DNA of 64,000 nt from Candidatus Brevundimonas phytovorans. GTDB taxonomy: Bacteria; Pseudomonadota; Alphaproteobacteria; Caulobacterales; Caulobacteraceae. The stretch covers positions 1,637,001 through 1,701,000 of the forward strand of contig CP119309.1 of the NCBI GenBank assembly GCA_029203145.1. The letters are read 5' to 3'. Made by a program: the position numbers and the translations under genes. The notes beneath the pieces are model-generated. The model saw nothing but the letters and a program-made list of their open reading frames with translations. It made no database searches and was not told where the DNA came from. This document shows, in pieces, positions 25,554 to 34,475 of the stretch (position 1 is the first letter of the stretch; each line of letters starts with the position of its first letter).

Positions 25554-27518
25554 ATGGCCAAGCACCCGACCAAGGCTCCCCCTGCCCCGCCGTCCGCCGC
25601 GGCGGCGCCGCGCAAATCGGGTCGCCCGACCTCGGCCAAACCGCGACCAAAGAAAGCCCCGCCGCCGGAGGCTCAAGCCGAATCACCAGCGGAAGCCGCC
25701 AGCGCTCCGCCACCGCCGCCCCAGCCCGAGGCCGCCGATCCCTTCGCCTTCGGCGCCGATCAGCGCCATCTGCTGGAAACCCTGTCGCTGAACCTGGCCA
25801 AGGCGGCCATGACAGCTCAGTCGGCCATCGCCGAGGCCGCCCTGTCTCAGGCCGACCGCCCCGCCGCCCTGTCGCCCGACCCCTTCAACGTGGCCCCGGC
25901 CATGACCTCGATCATGACCAGCCTGGCCGCTCGCCCGGAAAAGCTGTTCCAGGCCCAGGCCGACCTGTTCAGCCGCTACATGGACCTGTGGTCCACGACC
26001 TCTCGTCGCGCCATGGGCGAAGAGGTCGCCCCCGCTCCCTCGACCGACAAGCGGTTCCGCGATCCGGCCTGGAGCGAGAACCCCGTCTTCGACGTCATGC
26101 GCCAGTCCTATCTGGTCACGTCCGACTGGATGAACGGTCTGGTGTCCAGCGTCGAGGACGTCGATCCGCGCGTGAAGCGCAAGGCCGAGTTCTTCACCAA
26201 GCTGCTGACCGACGCCTTCTCCCCCTCCAACTTCCTCGCTTCCAACCCGGCGGCGCTGAAGGCCTTGGCGGACACTGGCGGCGAATCCCTGGTCAAGGGC
26301 ATGCAGAACTTCGCCGCCGACCTGGAGCGCGGCGCCGGCAAGCTGAAGATCAGCCAGGCCGACTATGGTCAGTTCAAGGTCGGCGAGAACGTCGCCACCG
26401 CCCCCGGTCAGGTGGTCTGGCGCGACGAGTTGTTCGAACTGATCCAGTTCGACGCCGCGACCGAGACGCAAGCCGCCATCCCCCTGCTGATCTTCCCGCC
26501 GTGGATCAACAAGTTCTACATCATGGACCTGCAGCCGGAGAACTCGCTGATCCGCTGGCTGTCGGCTCAGGGCTTCACCGTCTTCGTCTGCTCCTGGGTC
26601 AACCCGGACAAGGACAAGGCCGAACTCGGCTTCGACGACTACCTGCACAAGGGCATCTATCGCGCGGTCGAAAAGGTGCTGGAGCAGACCGGCCAGAGCC
26701 GGGTGAACACTGTCGGCTACTGCATCGGCGGCACCTTGCTGGGTGCGGCCCTGGCGCACATGACGGCGAACGGGGACGCCCGCATCGCCTCCGCCACCTT
26801 CTTTGCGGCCCAGCACGATTTCGTCGAGGCCGGCGACCTGCTGCTGTTCACCGACGAGCACTGGCTGGCCGAAATCGAGCAACAGATCGACGCCGCCGGC
26901 GGCGTCCTGCCCGGCGCGGCCATGGCCGACACCTTCAACGCCCTGCGCGCCAACGACCTGATCTGGTCCTTCTTCGTGTCCAACTATCTGATGGGCAAGG
27001 CGCCGCCGGCCTTCGACCTGCTGTTCTGGAACGCCGACCAGACGCGGATGCCCAAGCGCCTGCACCTCGACTACCTGCGCCGCATGTACGGTCAGAACGC
27101 CCTGGCCAAGGGCGAGTTCGAGATCGACGGCCAACGCATCGACCTGTCGACCGTCAAGACGCCCCTCTACTTCCTGGCCAGCCGCGAGGATCACATCGCG
27201 CCGATGAACTCGGTCTATCGCTCGGCGCGGCTGTTCGGCGGCCCCGTGACCTATACGCTGGCCGGATCGGGCCACATCGCCGGGGTCATCAACCCGCCCG
27301 CCGCCAACAAATACCAGCACTGGACCAACCCCGCCCTTCCCGAGACGCTCGCGGACTGGCAAGCGGGGGCGCAAGCGCATCCCGGCAGTTGGTGGCCCCA
27401 CTGGACCGCCTGGCTGCGCCCGATGTCGGGGGGCCAGATTCCCGCGCGTGATCCCAAGACCGGGCCGCTTGAGCCGATTGAGCCCGCACCCGGCGCCTAT
27501 GTGAAAGTGAAGTCTTGA
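25554..27518 (+). CDS. phaC: Class I poly(3-hydroxyalkanoate) synthase
   Basis: Polymerises hydroxyacyl-CoA into PHA granules. The lipase-box-like GYCIGG contains the catalytic Cys; the triad Asp is in SREDHIAP and the His in GSGHIAGV. The conserved FPPWINKFYIMDLQPENS lies before it. The first 60 residues are a Pro/Ala/Lys-rich extension with low complexity, so the true start could be further in, but the ATG at 25554 has GGAGG ten bases upstream. At 654 residues it is somewhat longer than many class I enzymes. Confidence 0.93.
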   Translation: MAKHPTKAPPAPPSAAAAPRKSGRPTSAKPRPKKAPPPEAQAESPAEAASAPPPPPQPEAADPFAFGADQRHLLETLSLNLAKAAMTAQSAIAEAALSQADRPAALSPDPFNVAPAMTSIMTSLAARPEKLFQAQADLFSRYMDLWSTTSRRAMGEEVAPAPSTDKRFRDPAWSENPVFDVMRQSYLVTSDWMNGLVSSVEDVDPRVKRKAEFFTKLLTDAFSPSNFLASNPAALKALADTGGESLVKGMQNFAADLERGAGKLKISQADYGQFKVGENVATAPGQVVWRDELFELIQFDAATETQAAIPLLIFPPWINKFYIMDLQPENSLIRWLSAQGFTVFVCSWVNPDKDKAELGFDDYLHKGIYRAVEKVLEQTGQSRVNTVGYCIGGTLLGAALAHMTANGDARIASATFFAAQHDFVEAGDLLLFTDEHWLAEIEQQIDAAGGVLPGAAMADTFNALRANDLIWSFFVSNYLMGKAPPAFDLLFWNADQTRMPKRLHLDYLRRMYGQNALAKGEFEIDGQRIDLSTVKTPLYFLASREDHIAPMNSVYRSARLFGGPVTYTLAGSGHIAGVINPPAANKYQHWTNPALPETLADWQAGAQAHPGSWWPHWTAWLRPMSGGQIPARDPKTGPLEPIEPAPGAYVKVKS

Positions 27519-27892
27519 AGCGTATCGAACCCAACCTGCTGCTGGCGGTCACGACCGGCATCGCCCTGCTGCTGCTGATCCTGACCGCCAGCGTGTTCGG
27601 ACAGCCCGGCGCCGCCTTGAAATACGGCATCATCGTCCTGGCGGTCGTCGTCGCCTTCGTCCCGCTGAACGCTCTTCTCGCCAAGCGAATGGGTTGGGCG
27701 CGTCCGCCCATGGTCCATCCCGGCGCCGCCTCTACCGCCGCCTGGGCCAGCCTGTTTCCAATGATGGTGATCCTGTCGGCGGCCATCCCGGTGTTCTGGC
27801 CCGGCCACGACTATGGCCTGCTGGTGATCATCGCCAGCCTGTGGTTCGGCCTGACGGTCGAATCAGCGCTCAAGGCCCGTCAGGCTGGCTGA
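27515..27892 (+). CDS. Small integral membrane protein, 125 aa
   Basis: A TTG start overlaps the phaC stop (TTGA), consistent with coupled translation. Four hydrophobic segments (about residues 8-27, 33-52, 75-94 and 97-115). It converges on msrB with a 13-base overlap. The family is not recognised. Coupling to phaC hints at an envelope or storage role, but this is only positional. Confidence 0.65.
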   Translation: MKRIEPNLLLAVTTGIALLLLILTASVFGQPGAALKYGIIVLAVVVAFVPLNALLAKRMGWARPPMVHPGAASTAAWASLFPMMVILSAAIPVFWPGHDYGLLVIIASLWFGLTVESALKARQAG

Positions 27893-28377
27893 AAGGTCAG
27901 CGCGACGCCGTTGTTGCAATAGCGCCGCCCGGTCGGCGCCGGCCCGTCCATGAACAGGTGTCCCTGATGCCCCAGACACCTGGCGCAGTGATATTCGGTC
28001 CGGGCGATGCCGATCAGGCGGTCGGTCTTGGCGCCGATATTGGCCTGCATGACCCGCGTAAAGCTGGGCCAGCCCGTGCCGCTGTCATACTTCCACCCTG
28101 ACTGGAACAGCGGCAGGGCGCAGCCCTTGCAGACAAAGACGCCGCGCCGATGCTCGTCGTTCAGGGGACTGCTGAACGGCTGCTCTGTGCTCTCGTGACG
28201 CAGCACGCGCCACGAGGCGTCGCCGAGGCGCCGACGCCACTCCGCGTCGCTGATCTGGCGGAAGGGCGAGGCCGCCCAGGGGTCCGCCGCCGCATCCGCC
28301 GCCTTGGGCGAACAGCCGGACAGCGCCAGAGCCGCGCTGCCCAGAAGTAACGACCGCCGTTCGAGAAAAGCGTCCAT
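27880..28377 (-). CDS. msrB: Exported methionine-R-sulfoxide reductase MsrB
   Basis: Repairs oxidised methionine. Zinc pairs CKGC and CARC, the WPSF motif and the catalytic Cys in RRYCNNG are all present. The N-terminus (ERRSLLLGSAALALSGC) looks like a twin-arginine lipoprotein signal, so the enzyme is probably periplasmic and membrane-anchored rather than cytoplasmic. The usual RYCINS motif is altered to RYCNNG, but the Cys and Asn remain. Confidence 0.9.
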   Translation of the reverse strand: MDAFLERRSLLLGSAALALSGCSPKAADAAADPWAASPFRQISDAEWRRRLGDASWRVLRHESTEQPFSSPLNDEHRRGVFVCKGCALPLFQSGWKYDSGTGWPSFTRVMQANIGAKTDRLIGIARTEYHCARCLGHQGHLFMDGPAPTGRRYCNNGVALTFQPA

Positions 28378-28422
28378 GCCCCCTATACGGCGGCCGGGCG
28401 CATTTGGTTCAGATCAGGGCGT

Positions 28423-29358
28423 TCAGGTCAGACCCGTCGCCTCGTCCAGACCCAGCATGATGTTCAGGTTCTGCACCGCCGCGCCCGACGCCCCCTTGCC
28501 CAGGTTGTCGAGCAGGGCGACCAGACGCGCCTGCTCTCCCCCACGATCGCCAAAGACGTGCAGCCGCATCCGGTTGGTGCCGTTGAGCGCTTCCGGCTCG
28601 ATGCCGGTCATGGCTTCGGTCTCGTCCAGGTCAGCGACCTCGACGAAGCGCTGACCGTCATAGGCCTCCAGAAATGCCCCATGCAGCCGCTCGACCGAGG
28701 GCGTCTCCGGCAGGGTCGACAGGTGCAGCGGAACCTCGACCAGCATCCCCTGACGATAATTCCCCACGGCGGGCGCGAACAGGACGGGCAACGTCAGGCC
28801 CGTATGCCGGGTCATCTCCGGCACATGCTTGTGCTTCTGGCTCAGGCCATAGGCGCGAAACGCGGTCGATGCGCCCGCGGCCTCAAACTCGGCGATCATG
28901 GCCTTGCCGCCGCCGGAATAGCCCGACACCGCATTGACCGTGACCGGCTGGGTGGCCGGCACCAGCCCTGCCCGCACCAGCGGCCCCATCAGGCCGATGA
29001 AGCCGGTCGGATAGCAGCCGGGGTTCGACACCCGCGTCGAGGCGGCGATGGCCGCGCGCTGGCCGGCATCCATCTCGGCGAAGCCATAGGTCCAGGCCGG
29101 ATCGACCCGGAACGCCGTCGAGGCGTCGATGACCCGCACGCTGGGGTTCTCGATCATCGACACGGCTTCTTTCGCCGCATCGTCGGGCAGGCACAGGATC
29201 ACCGCATCGGCGCTGTTCAGCGCCTCGCGCCGCGCCGCGACGTCACGCCGACGCTCGCCCAGCAGGATCAGTTCCAGATCCGTGCGCGCCTCCAGACGCT
29301 CGCGGATCTCCAGCCCCGTGGTCCCGGCCTCGCCGTCGATGAAGATGGTGTGGGTCAT
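28423..29358 (-). CDS. argC: N-acetyl-gamma-glutamyl-phosphate reductase
   Basis: NADPH-dependent third step of arginine biosynthesis. The N-terminal Rossmann region contains the GEAGTTGLEI motif, the catalytic Cys is in SNPGCYPTG, and the HKHVPE motif follows. The 311-residue length identifies the short type 2 class. It lies downstream of rplM-rpsI but is separated from them by a terminator-like hairpin. Confidence 0.94.
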   Translation of the reverse strand: MTHTIFIDGEAGTTGLEIRERLEARTDLELILLGERRRDVAARREALNSADAVILCLPDDAAKEAVSMIENPSVRVIDASTAFRVDPAWTYGFAEMDAGQRAAIAASTRVSNPGCYPTGFIGLMGPLVRAGLVPATQPVTVNAVSGYSGGGKAMIAEFEAAGASTAFRAYGLSQKHKHVPEMTRHTGLTLPVLFAPAVGNYRQGMLVEVPLHLSTLPETPSVERLHGAFLEAYDGQRFVEVADLDETEAMTGIEPEALNGTNRMRLHVFGDRGGEQARLVALLDNLGKGASGAAVQNLNIMLGLDEATGLT

Positions 29359-29385
29359 GTCGTCGGTCTGGTCCTGTTGTCGGAC

Positions 29386-29420
29386 AGAAAAAGGGCGCTC
29401 CGGGTTTCCCCGAAGCGCCC
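29386..29420 (-). terminator. Intrinsic terminator after rpsI
   Basis: On the minus strand GGGCGCT..CGGG pairs across an AAA loop (11 of 12 pairs) and is followed by TTTTT. It ends the rplM-rpsI transcript ahead of argC. Confidence 0.75.
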
Positions 29421-29444
29421 CAAATCCAAATCGCCAGAAAGCGA

Positions 29445-29930
29445 TTAGCGCTTCGAGAACTGGAAGCTGCGGCGTGCCTTGGCGCGGCCGTACTTCTTGC
29501 GCTCGACGACGCGGCTGTCGCGGGTCAGGAAGCCGTGCGGCTTCAGGACCTTGCGCAGTTCCGGCTCAAAGTGAGTCAGGGCGTGCGACAGGCCGTGGCG
29601 GATGGCGCCGGCTTGACCCGACAGACCCGAACCTTCGACGGTGCAGATCACGTCGTATTGCGTGGCGCGGTCCGAAACGGTCAGCGGCTGGGCGATCATC
29701 ATGCGCAGCACGGGACGAGCGAAGTAAACTTCCTGGTCCTTGCCGTTGATGGTGATCTTGCCGGTGCCCGGCTTGATCCAGACGCGAGCGATCGCGTTCT
29801 TGCGCTTGCCGGTCGAGTAGGCGCGGCCTTGGGCGTCCAGCTTTTGCTCATAGACGGGGGTGTCGTTTTCGACAGTGCCCAGAGCCTTCAGGGCGTCGAA
29901 GCCGGTGGCTTCAGCAGTCACGTCGGTCAT
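29445..29930 (-). CDS. rpsI: 30S ribosomal protein S9
   Basis: The C-terminus RKKYGRAKARRSFQFSKR is the conserved S9 tail that reaches the P-site tRNA; GKRKNAIARVW and QAGAIRHGLSHAL are further S9 signatures. The N-terminal 35 residues are an acidic extension common in alphaproteobacteria. It starts two bases after the rplM stop, the standard rplM-rpsI pair. Confidence 0.97.
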   Translation of the reverse strand: MTDVTAEATGFDALKALGTVENDTPVYEQKLDAQGRAYSTGKRKNAIARVWIKPGTGKITINGKDQEVYFARPVLRMMIAQPLTVSDRATQYDVICTVEGSGLSGQAGAIRHGLSHALTHFEPELRKVLKPHGFLTRDSRVVERKKYGRAKARRSFQFSKR

Positions 29931-29932
29931 GC

Positions 29933-30409
29933 TCAGGCGCTCCGGGTGTTCTTGGCCGAGGCCGACTTGAAGTCGATGGTCTGCGGCTGTTGGGCTTCGT
30001 GGTCATGCGCAGCGCCGGCGAACAGACGCAGGTGCGTCATCTGCTTGCGAGCCAGCGGGCTTTCCTTCGGCAGCATGCGCTCAACGGCCTTCTCGAGCAC
30101 GCGCTCGGGGAAGCGACCGCCCAGGACCTTCTCCGGAGTCGTCTGCTTGATGCCGCCCGGGTGGCCGGTGTGGCGATAGTAGACCTTGTCGGTCGACTTC
30201 TTGCCGGTGAACACCACCTTGTCGACGTTGGTGACGACGACGTAGTCGCCCATGTCAACGTGCGGGGTGTAGGTCGGCAGGTGCTTGCCGCGCAGACGGT
30301 TGGCGATGAAGGTCGCAAGACGGCCCACCACGACGCCTTCGGCGTCGATGTGGATCCACTTCTTTTCGACCTCTGCCGGCTTCATCGAAGCCGTAGTGCT
30401 CTTCAGCAT
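29933..30409 (-). CDS. rplM: 50S ribosomal protein L13
   Basis: L13 core from WIHIDAEGVVVGRLA through KHLPTYTPHVDMGDYVVV and HTGHPGGIKQ to GRFPERVLEKAVERMLPK. The ATG at 30409 gives 158 residues; the next in-frame ATG, eight codons in, is an alternative. First gene of the rplM-rpsI operon. Confidence 0.97.
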   Translation of the reverse strand: MLKSTTASMKPAEVEKKWIHIDAEGVVVGRLATFIANRLRGKHLPTYTPHVDMGDYVVVTNVDKVVFTGKKSTDKVYYRHTGHPGGIKQTTPEKVLGGRFPERVLEKAVERMLPKESPLARKQMTHLRLFAGAAHDHEAQQPQTIDFKSASAKNTRSA

Positions 30410-30789
30410 AATGAGGGTCCTGAAAGACGAACGGTGCGGCCCATCCCAAGGCAGGAATGAGCGGAAGGCGTGCTGATAGAGGCTCATCCACAGCAGGTCA
30501 ACACCGGAACGCGACACGATTTTACATCAAGATATTGATTTAAAACAACTTATTACAAACGGTATTAAAATACCCGTTCATGTTTAGCCCAAACCACCCC
30601 CTTCTCCCCTTGCGGGAAAAGCCGCTCAAGCAGCCAAAGGCGTTAGCGCTCCAAAAATCCTTCTCCCCTTGCGGGTGGAGGACAGCCGTCGTCCCCCGCC
30701 CAATCGTCGCAGCCACGCAACCGTCACAGGACCGTATCGCCCCTGTCGCCGGCACCCGCTCTAAGCGCGGCGTCACACGGAGTCCCTTC
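30410..30789. other. Divergent intergenic region with promoters and repeat fragments
   Basis: About 380 bp without a convincing gene between rplM and the phosphatase gene. Around 30520-30575 it is much more AT-rich than the surroundings, a likely promoter zone for rplM. At 30600-30616 and 30660-30676 are two copies of CTTCTCCCCTTGCGGG, part of the interspersed palindromic repeat family also seen at 45746 and 57502. Confidence 0.6.
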
Positions 30790-32211
30790 ATGCGCCTGCA
30801 ACGCCGCCAACTGATCTCGACCGGAGCCGCCGCCTTCGCCTTCGCCGGCTTCGCCCGCAACGTCCACGCGCAGGGACGAGCATTGGCCGCCGGCGAGGAA
30901 ACCTACGTCAATCAGGTCGAGGGCTATGGCCCGCTGAAGGCCGATCCCAACGGCCTGCTCGACCTGCCCGAGGGCTTTTCCTATCAGGTCATCTCCCAGA
31001 GCGGCGAGACCATGGACGACGGCCTGCTGGTGCCCGGCCAACCCGACGGCATGGGCTGTTTCGCCCTGACGCCGACCACGGTCGCCCTGGTCCGCAACCA
31101 CGAACTGAAGGGGTCCAAGGCGCTTCATCGCAACATGGGGCCAGGCGGTTTCCATCATGAACGCCTCGGCCTGCTGGACACCTCCAAGGCCTACGACACC
31201 GACAAGGACGGGCGCGCCCTGCCCGGCGGCACGACGACCCTGGTCTATGACCTCGAGAGCCGGAAAACAGTGCGGCAGCACCTGTCGCTGGCCGGCACCT
31301 CGACCAACTGCTGCGGCGGCCACACGCCTTGGGGAACCTGGCTGACCTGCGAGGAAACCGTCGAAACCCCCGCCGACGCCAACGTGACCAAGGCCCACGG
31401 CTGGGTGTTCGAGGTTCCCGCCGACGCCACCGGCCTGGTCGATCCCGTGCCGCTGAAGGCCATGGGCCGCTTCGATCACGAGGCCGTCTGCATCGATCCG
31501 CGCACCGGCATCGCCTACCTGACCGAGGATCAGGGCGACGGCCTCTTCTATCGCTTCATCCCGACCGTCCCCGGCCAACTGGCGCGCGGCGGACGGCTGC
31601 AGGCCATGGCTTTCAAGGGTCAGCCCGGTGCCGACAGCGCCAACCACGACGCCCGCCTCTGGTCGGTCAATGACTGGCGCGAGGTCGAGTGGATCGATCT
31701 GGACGACGTGGAATCCCCCAACGACGACCTGCGCCATCGCGGCCACGCGGCGGGCGCCGTGAAGGTGGCGCGCGGCGAAGGAATCTTCTGGGGCGACAAC
31801 GAGCTCTACCTGACCGCCACCTCGGGCGGGCCGCTGCGCCGGGGCCAGATCATGCGCTACGTCCCCTCGCCCGACGAAGGCGGCGCGGACGAGGCCCGCA
31901 CGCCCGGCCGCATCCAGCTGTTCGTCGAAAGCACCGACCTGCGCACCATGAACATGGGCGACAACCTGTGCATCGCCCCCTGGGGCCACCTGATCGTCTG
32001 CGAGGACAACTATTCCGACGAGGTGCGCAACCATATCAAGGGCGTGACGCCCGACGGCCGCCTCTACACCCTCGCCCGCAACGTCTTCACCGGAAACTCG
32101 GAGTTCGCCGGGGCCGTGTTCTCGCCGGACGGCAGCGTCCTGTTCGTGAACATCATGTACCCCGGCCTGACCTTCGCGATCAGAGGCCCGTGGAACGCGG
32201 TCCGCTCATGA
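30790..32211 (+). CDS. PhoX-like (DUF839) Tat-exported phosphatase
   Basis: A twin-arginine signal (RRQLISTGAAAFAFAGFA) precedes a beta-propeller-type DUF839 domain with conserved-looking acidic and His motifs (LVRNHELKG, GTSTNCCGGHTPWGTW, FDHEAVCIDP, YLTEDQGDGLFYRF, NLCIAPWGHLIVCEDN). PhoX enzymes are periplasmic Ca/Fe-dependent phosphatases. The ATG at 30790 is chosen because the signal starts there. Its last 32 bases overlap the convergent heme A synthase gene. Confidence 0.82.
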   Translation: MRLQRRQLISTGAAAFAFAGFARNVHAQGRALAAGEETYVNQVEGYGPLKADPNGLLDLPEGFSYQVISQSGETMDDGLLVPGQPDGMGCFALTPTTVALVRNHELKGSKALHRNMGPGGFHHERLGLLDTSKAYDTDKDGRALPGGTTTLVYDLESRKTVRQHLSLAGTSTNCCGGHTPWGTWLTCEETVETPADANVTKAHGWVFEVPADATGLVDPVPLKAMGRFDHEAVCIDPRTGIAYLTEDQGDGLFYRFIPTVPGQLARGGRLQAMAFKGQPGADSANHDARLWSVNDWREVEWIDLDDVESPNDDLRHRGHAAGAVKVARGEGIFWGDNELYLTATSGGPLRRGQIMRYVPSPDEGGADEARTPGRIQLFVESTDLRTMNMGDNLCIAPWGHLIVCEDNYSDEVRNHIKGVTPDGRLYTLARNVFTGNSEFAGAVFSPDGSVLFVNIMYPGLTFAIRGPWNAVRS

Positions 32212-33247
32212 ACAGGCGCGGGCGCGAGCGGCGGACCAGCCACAGGTTGACCGTCGCCGCGCCCAGCACCAGGGCCGCCGCCGCCTGGTGCAGCGCTCCC
32301 AGGGTGATCGGCACAGCGTGCATCAGGGTGACGACGCCCAGGCTGGCCTGCAGCCACAGCGCGCCGGCCAGCACGAAGGCTGACAGACCCAGACCCTCGG
32401 CCAGCCGCCAGCGCCAGGCGTGGATGGCATAGGCCGTGCCCGCCGCCAGCAGCAGATAGGCGCCGATGCGATGATTGAACTGCACCAGCCCCTGATCATG
32501 CAGGAAGGCGATGGCGCCCTTGCCCCACTCGACCGGCGGGAAGACCGCGCCGTTCATCATCGGCCAGTCGGTATAGATGAAGCCCGCCTTGGCCCCGGCC
32601 ACCAGCCCGCCCAGCAGGCACTGAAGGAAGATCGCGCCCAGCAACAGGGCCGCGCCCCAGGTCCAGCCGCGCGGCGACCGTGAATGGTCCGACCCGCTCC
32701 AGGCCTCCAGCCCGGTCCAGATCAGGCCGGCGAAGATCAGGAAGGCCAGACCCAGGTGTGTCGCCAGCCGCTCCGGCGCCACGTCAACCCGCTCCGACAG
32801 GCCGCTCGACACCATCCACCAGCCGATCAGGCCCTGCAGCCCGCCCAACCCCAACAGAATCAGGCAGCGCCCGATCAACCGCTTCGGCATCCGTCCGATC
32901 AGCAGGAAGATCACGAAGGGCGCCGCGAAGACCACGCCGATCAGACGCCCGACCAGACGGTGCAGCCATTCCCACCAGAAGATGCCCTGGAACTCGCCCA
33001 GGCTCATGCCGGCGTTGACCTGGGCATACTGCGGGATGGCCTTGTATTTCTCGAAGGCGTCGGCCCATTGCGCCGCATTCAGCGGCGGGATCGCCCCCAT
33101 GATGGGCTTCCACTCGGTGATCGACAGGCCCGAACCCGTCAGGCGCGTCACGCCGCCGATGACCACCATGGCGAAGACCATCGCCGCGCTGAAGAACAAC
33201 CACAGCGCCACCGCGCGGCTGCGATCCTGATTTACGAAACGCTTCAT
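32180..33247 (-). CDS. ctaA: Heme A synthase (COX15/CtaA family)
   Basis: Oxidises heme O to heme A for cytochrome aa3 oxidase. Eight membrane segments and the family motifs VVIGGVTRLTGSGLSITEW, EFQGIFWWEWLHRLVGR (heme-ligand His), VQFNHRIGAY and LGALHQAAA. The start at 33247 (MKRF) gives 355 residues, normal for the alphaproteobacterial type 2 enzyme; the longer frame upstream is not conserved-looking. Confidence 0.95.
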   Translation of the reverse strand: MKRFVNQDRSRAVALWLFFSAAMVFAMVVIGGVTRLTGSGLSITEWKPIMGAIPPLNAAQWADAFEKYKAIPQYAQVNAGMSLGEFQGIFWWEWLHRLVGRLIGVVFAAPFVIFLLIGRMPKRLIGRCLILLGLGGLQGLIGWWMVSSGLSERVDVAPERLATHLGLAFLIFAGLIWTGLEAWSGSDHSRSPRGWTWGAALLLGAIFLQCLLGGLVAGAKAGFIYTDWPMMNGAVFPPVEWGKGAIAFLHDQGLVQFNHRIGAYLLLAAGTAYAIHAWRWRLAEGLGLSAFVLAGALWLQASLGVVTLMHAVPITLGALHQAAAALVLGAATVNLWLVRRSRPRLFMSGPRSTGL

Positions 33248-33378
33248 TCGACGCCTGCCGTTCGCCCCGATACACTGTCGCCTTACAAGTCGGGCGACCG
33301 GGGCGGTATGCCCCCCCAGCGCGGCAAGATCGAGTCGCTTTCGACGCCAAGGCGTCGCACCATTCTGAAGGAGCGCCC

Positions 33379-33633
33379 GTGGCGCCATATGCGGATATCG
33401 CCATCGCCGTCGTCGGCGCTCTGGTTCTGGCCTGGATCGCAGACCTGCTGACCGGCCGTCGCGGACTGGGCGGGACCATTCTGGTCGCTGCCGTCGGCGC
33501 CGGCTGCGGGGCCTTCCTGGCCATCCGCGTCTTCGCCGTCGCCACGCTCAGCGACTGGACCTGGATCGTCTGGTCGATGATCGCCGCCGTGGTCTGCCTG
33601 GTGGCCTTCTTCCTGTTCCGGAGCAAGCGCTGA
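33379..33633 (+). CDS. GlsB/YeaQ/YmgE-like small membrane protein
   Basis: A GTG start has AAGGAG six bases upstream. The 84-residue product has three hydrophobic segments and a GlsB-like glycine pattern (ADLLTGRRGLGGTILVAAVGAGCGAFL). The family is called transglycosylase-associated but has no enzyme motif. Its stop overlaps the next start (TGATG). Confidence 0.75.
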   Translation: MAPYADIAIAVVGALVLAWIADLLTGRRGLGGTILVAAVGAGCGAFLAIRVFAVATLSDWTWIVWSMIAAVVCLVAFFLFRSKR

Positions 33634-33839
33634 TGGGCGCCCGGACCCGCCGCTTCGTCGCCACCATCGGCGTCCTGCTGTTCCTGACCTTCTGGGTCTG
33701 GGGCGCGGTGTCGATCAACGACGTCCTGCCGAACATCTGGTGGCTGGACCTGCTCTTCTTCGCCGTCGCCGGCATCGGCTGGGGCATTCCCCTGATCCCG
33801 ATGCTGCGGTGGGCCGAGCGCGATCCCGACGCAAAATAG
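33633..33839 (+). CDS. DUF2842 family membrane protein
   Basis: A 68-residue product with two hydrophobic segments (about residues 8-26 and 35-57) and the pattern WWLDLLFFAVAGIGWGIPLIP typical of this alphaproteobacterial family, shown here in two overlapping parts: WWLDLLFFAV and GIGWGIPLIPMLRW. Coupled to the preceding gene and followed by a terminator. Function unknown. Confidence 0.78.
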   Translation: MGARTRRFVATIGVLLFLTFWVWGAVSINDVLPNIWWLDLLFFAVAGIGWGIPLIPMLRWAERDPDAK

Positions 33840-33852
33840 AGCCGAAATTGCA

Positions 33853-33880
33853 AAAGGGGCCGCCCGAAAGCGACCCCTTT
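33853..33880 (+). terminator. Intrinsic terminator after DUF2842 gene
   Basis: AAAGGGG.CGC (33853-33863) pairs with GCG.CCCCTTT (33870-33880), with one mismatch, around a six-base loop. It lies 14 bases after the stop and also precedes tRNA-Pro on the other strand. Confidence 0.65.
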
Positions 33881-33904
33881 AACCAACCGATTTCCCTGAG
33901 GAAA

Positions 33905-33981
<77 letters not shown>

Positions 33982-34052
33982 AAGACGCTCCCTATAGAGG
34001 GCGATTCCGCACTCCGCAAACTCTAAAACGCTCTTTGAACAACAAGTTCGCT

Positions 34053-34469
34053 TCAGCGCTGCAGAACAGCCTCCAGACGCGCCTTCGCCGACTCCAGGTC
34101 GGCCAAAACAGCGCCCAGACGCGCGGCGTCAAACGGTCCTGCGGCGACGGAACCGGCGGGTTCGCGCTCCACATCGACGTCAATCTCGAGCACCGTCGTC
34201 GGATCGCCATAGGCGGCCAGACGCGCCAGGCCCTGCTCCTTGTGCAGACGCTGGACGCCGCGAATGGTCAGTCCCTCGTCATGCAGCAGCCGCCGTACGC
34301 CTTTCAGGACGGCGACGTCTTCGGGCCGATAGAAGCGACGGCCGCCCGCGCGCTTCACCGGGGCGATGAAGTCGAACTTCGTCTCCCAGAAGCGCAGGAC
34401 ATGTTGGGGCGCGCCGACTTCGTCAGCGGCCTCGGAAATGGTGCGAAAGGCGTTCGGGCTTTTGGCCAC
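34053..34469 (-). CDS. MerR family transcriptional regulator
   Basis: Starts at GTG. The winged helix-turn-helix lies in residues about 8-75 (AFRTISEAADEVG, HVLRFWETKF, GGRRFYRPEDVAVLKGVRRL). The C-terminal half is short, acidic and helical, without metal-binding Cys residues. The plsX-fabH-ihfA-merR order is widespread in alphaproteobacteria. It starts six bases after the ihfA stop, so it is probably co-transcribed. Confidence 0.9.
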   Translation of the reverse strand: MAKSPNAFRTISEAADEVGAPQHVLRFWETKFDFIAPVKRAGGRRFYRPEDVAVLKGVRRLLHDEGLTIRGVQRLHKEQGLARLAAYGDPTTVLEIDVDVEREPAGSVAAGPFDAARLGAVLADLESAKARLEAVLQR

Positions 34470-34475
34470 GCTGGA

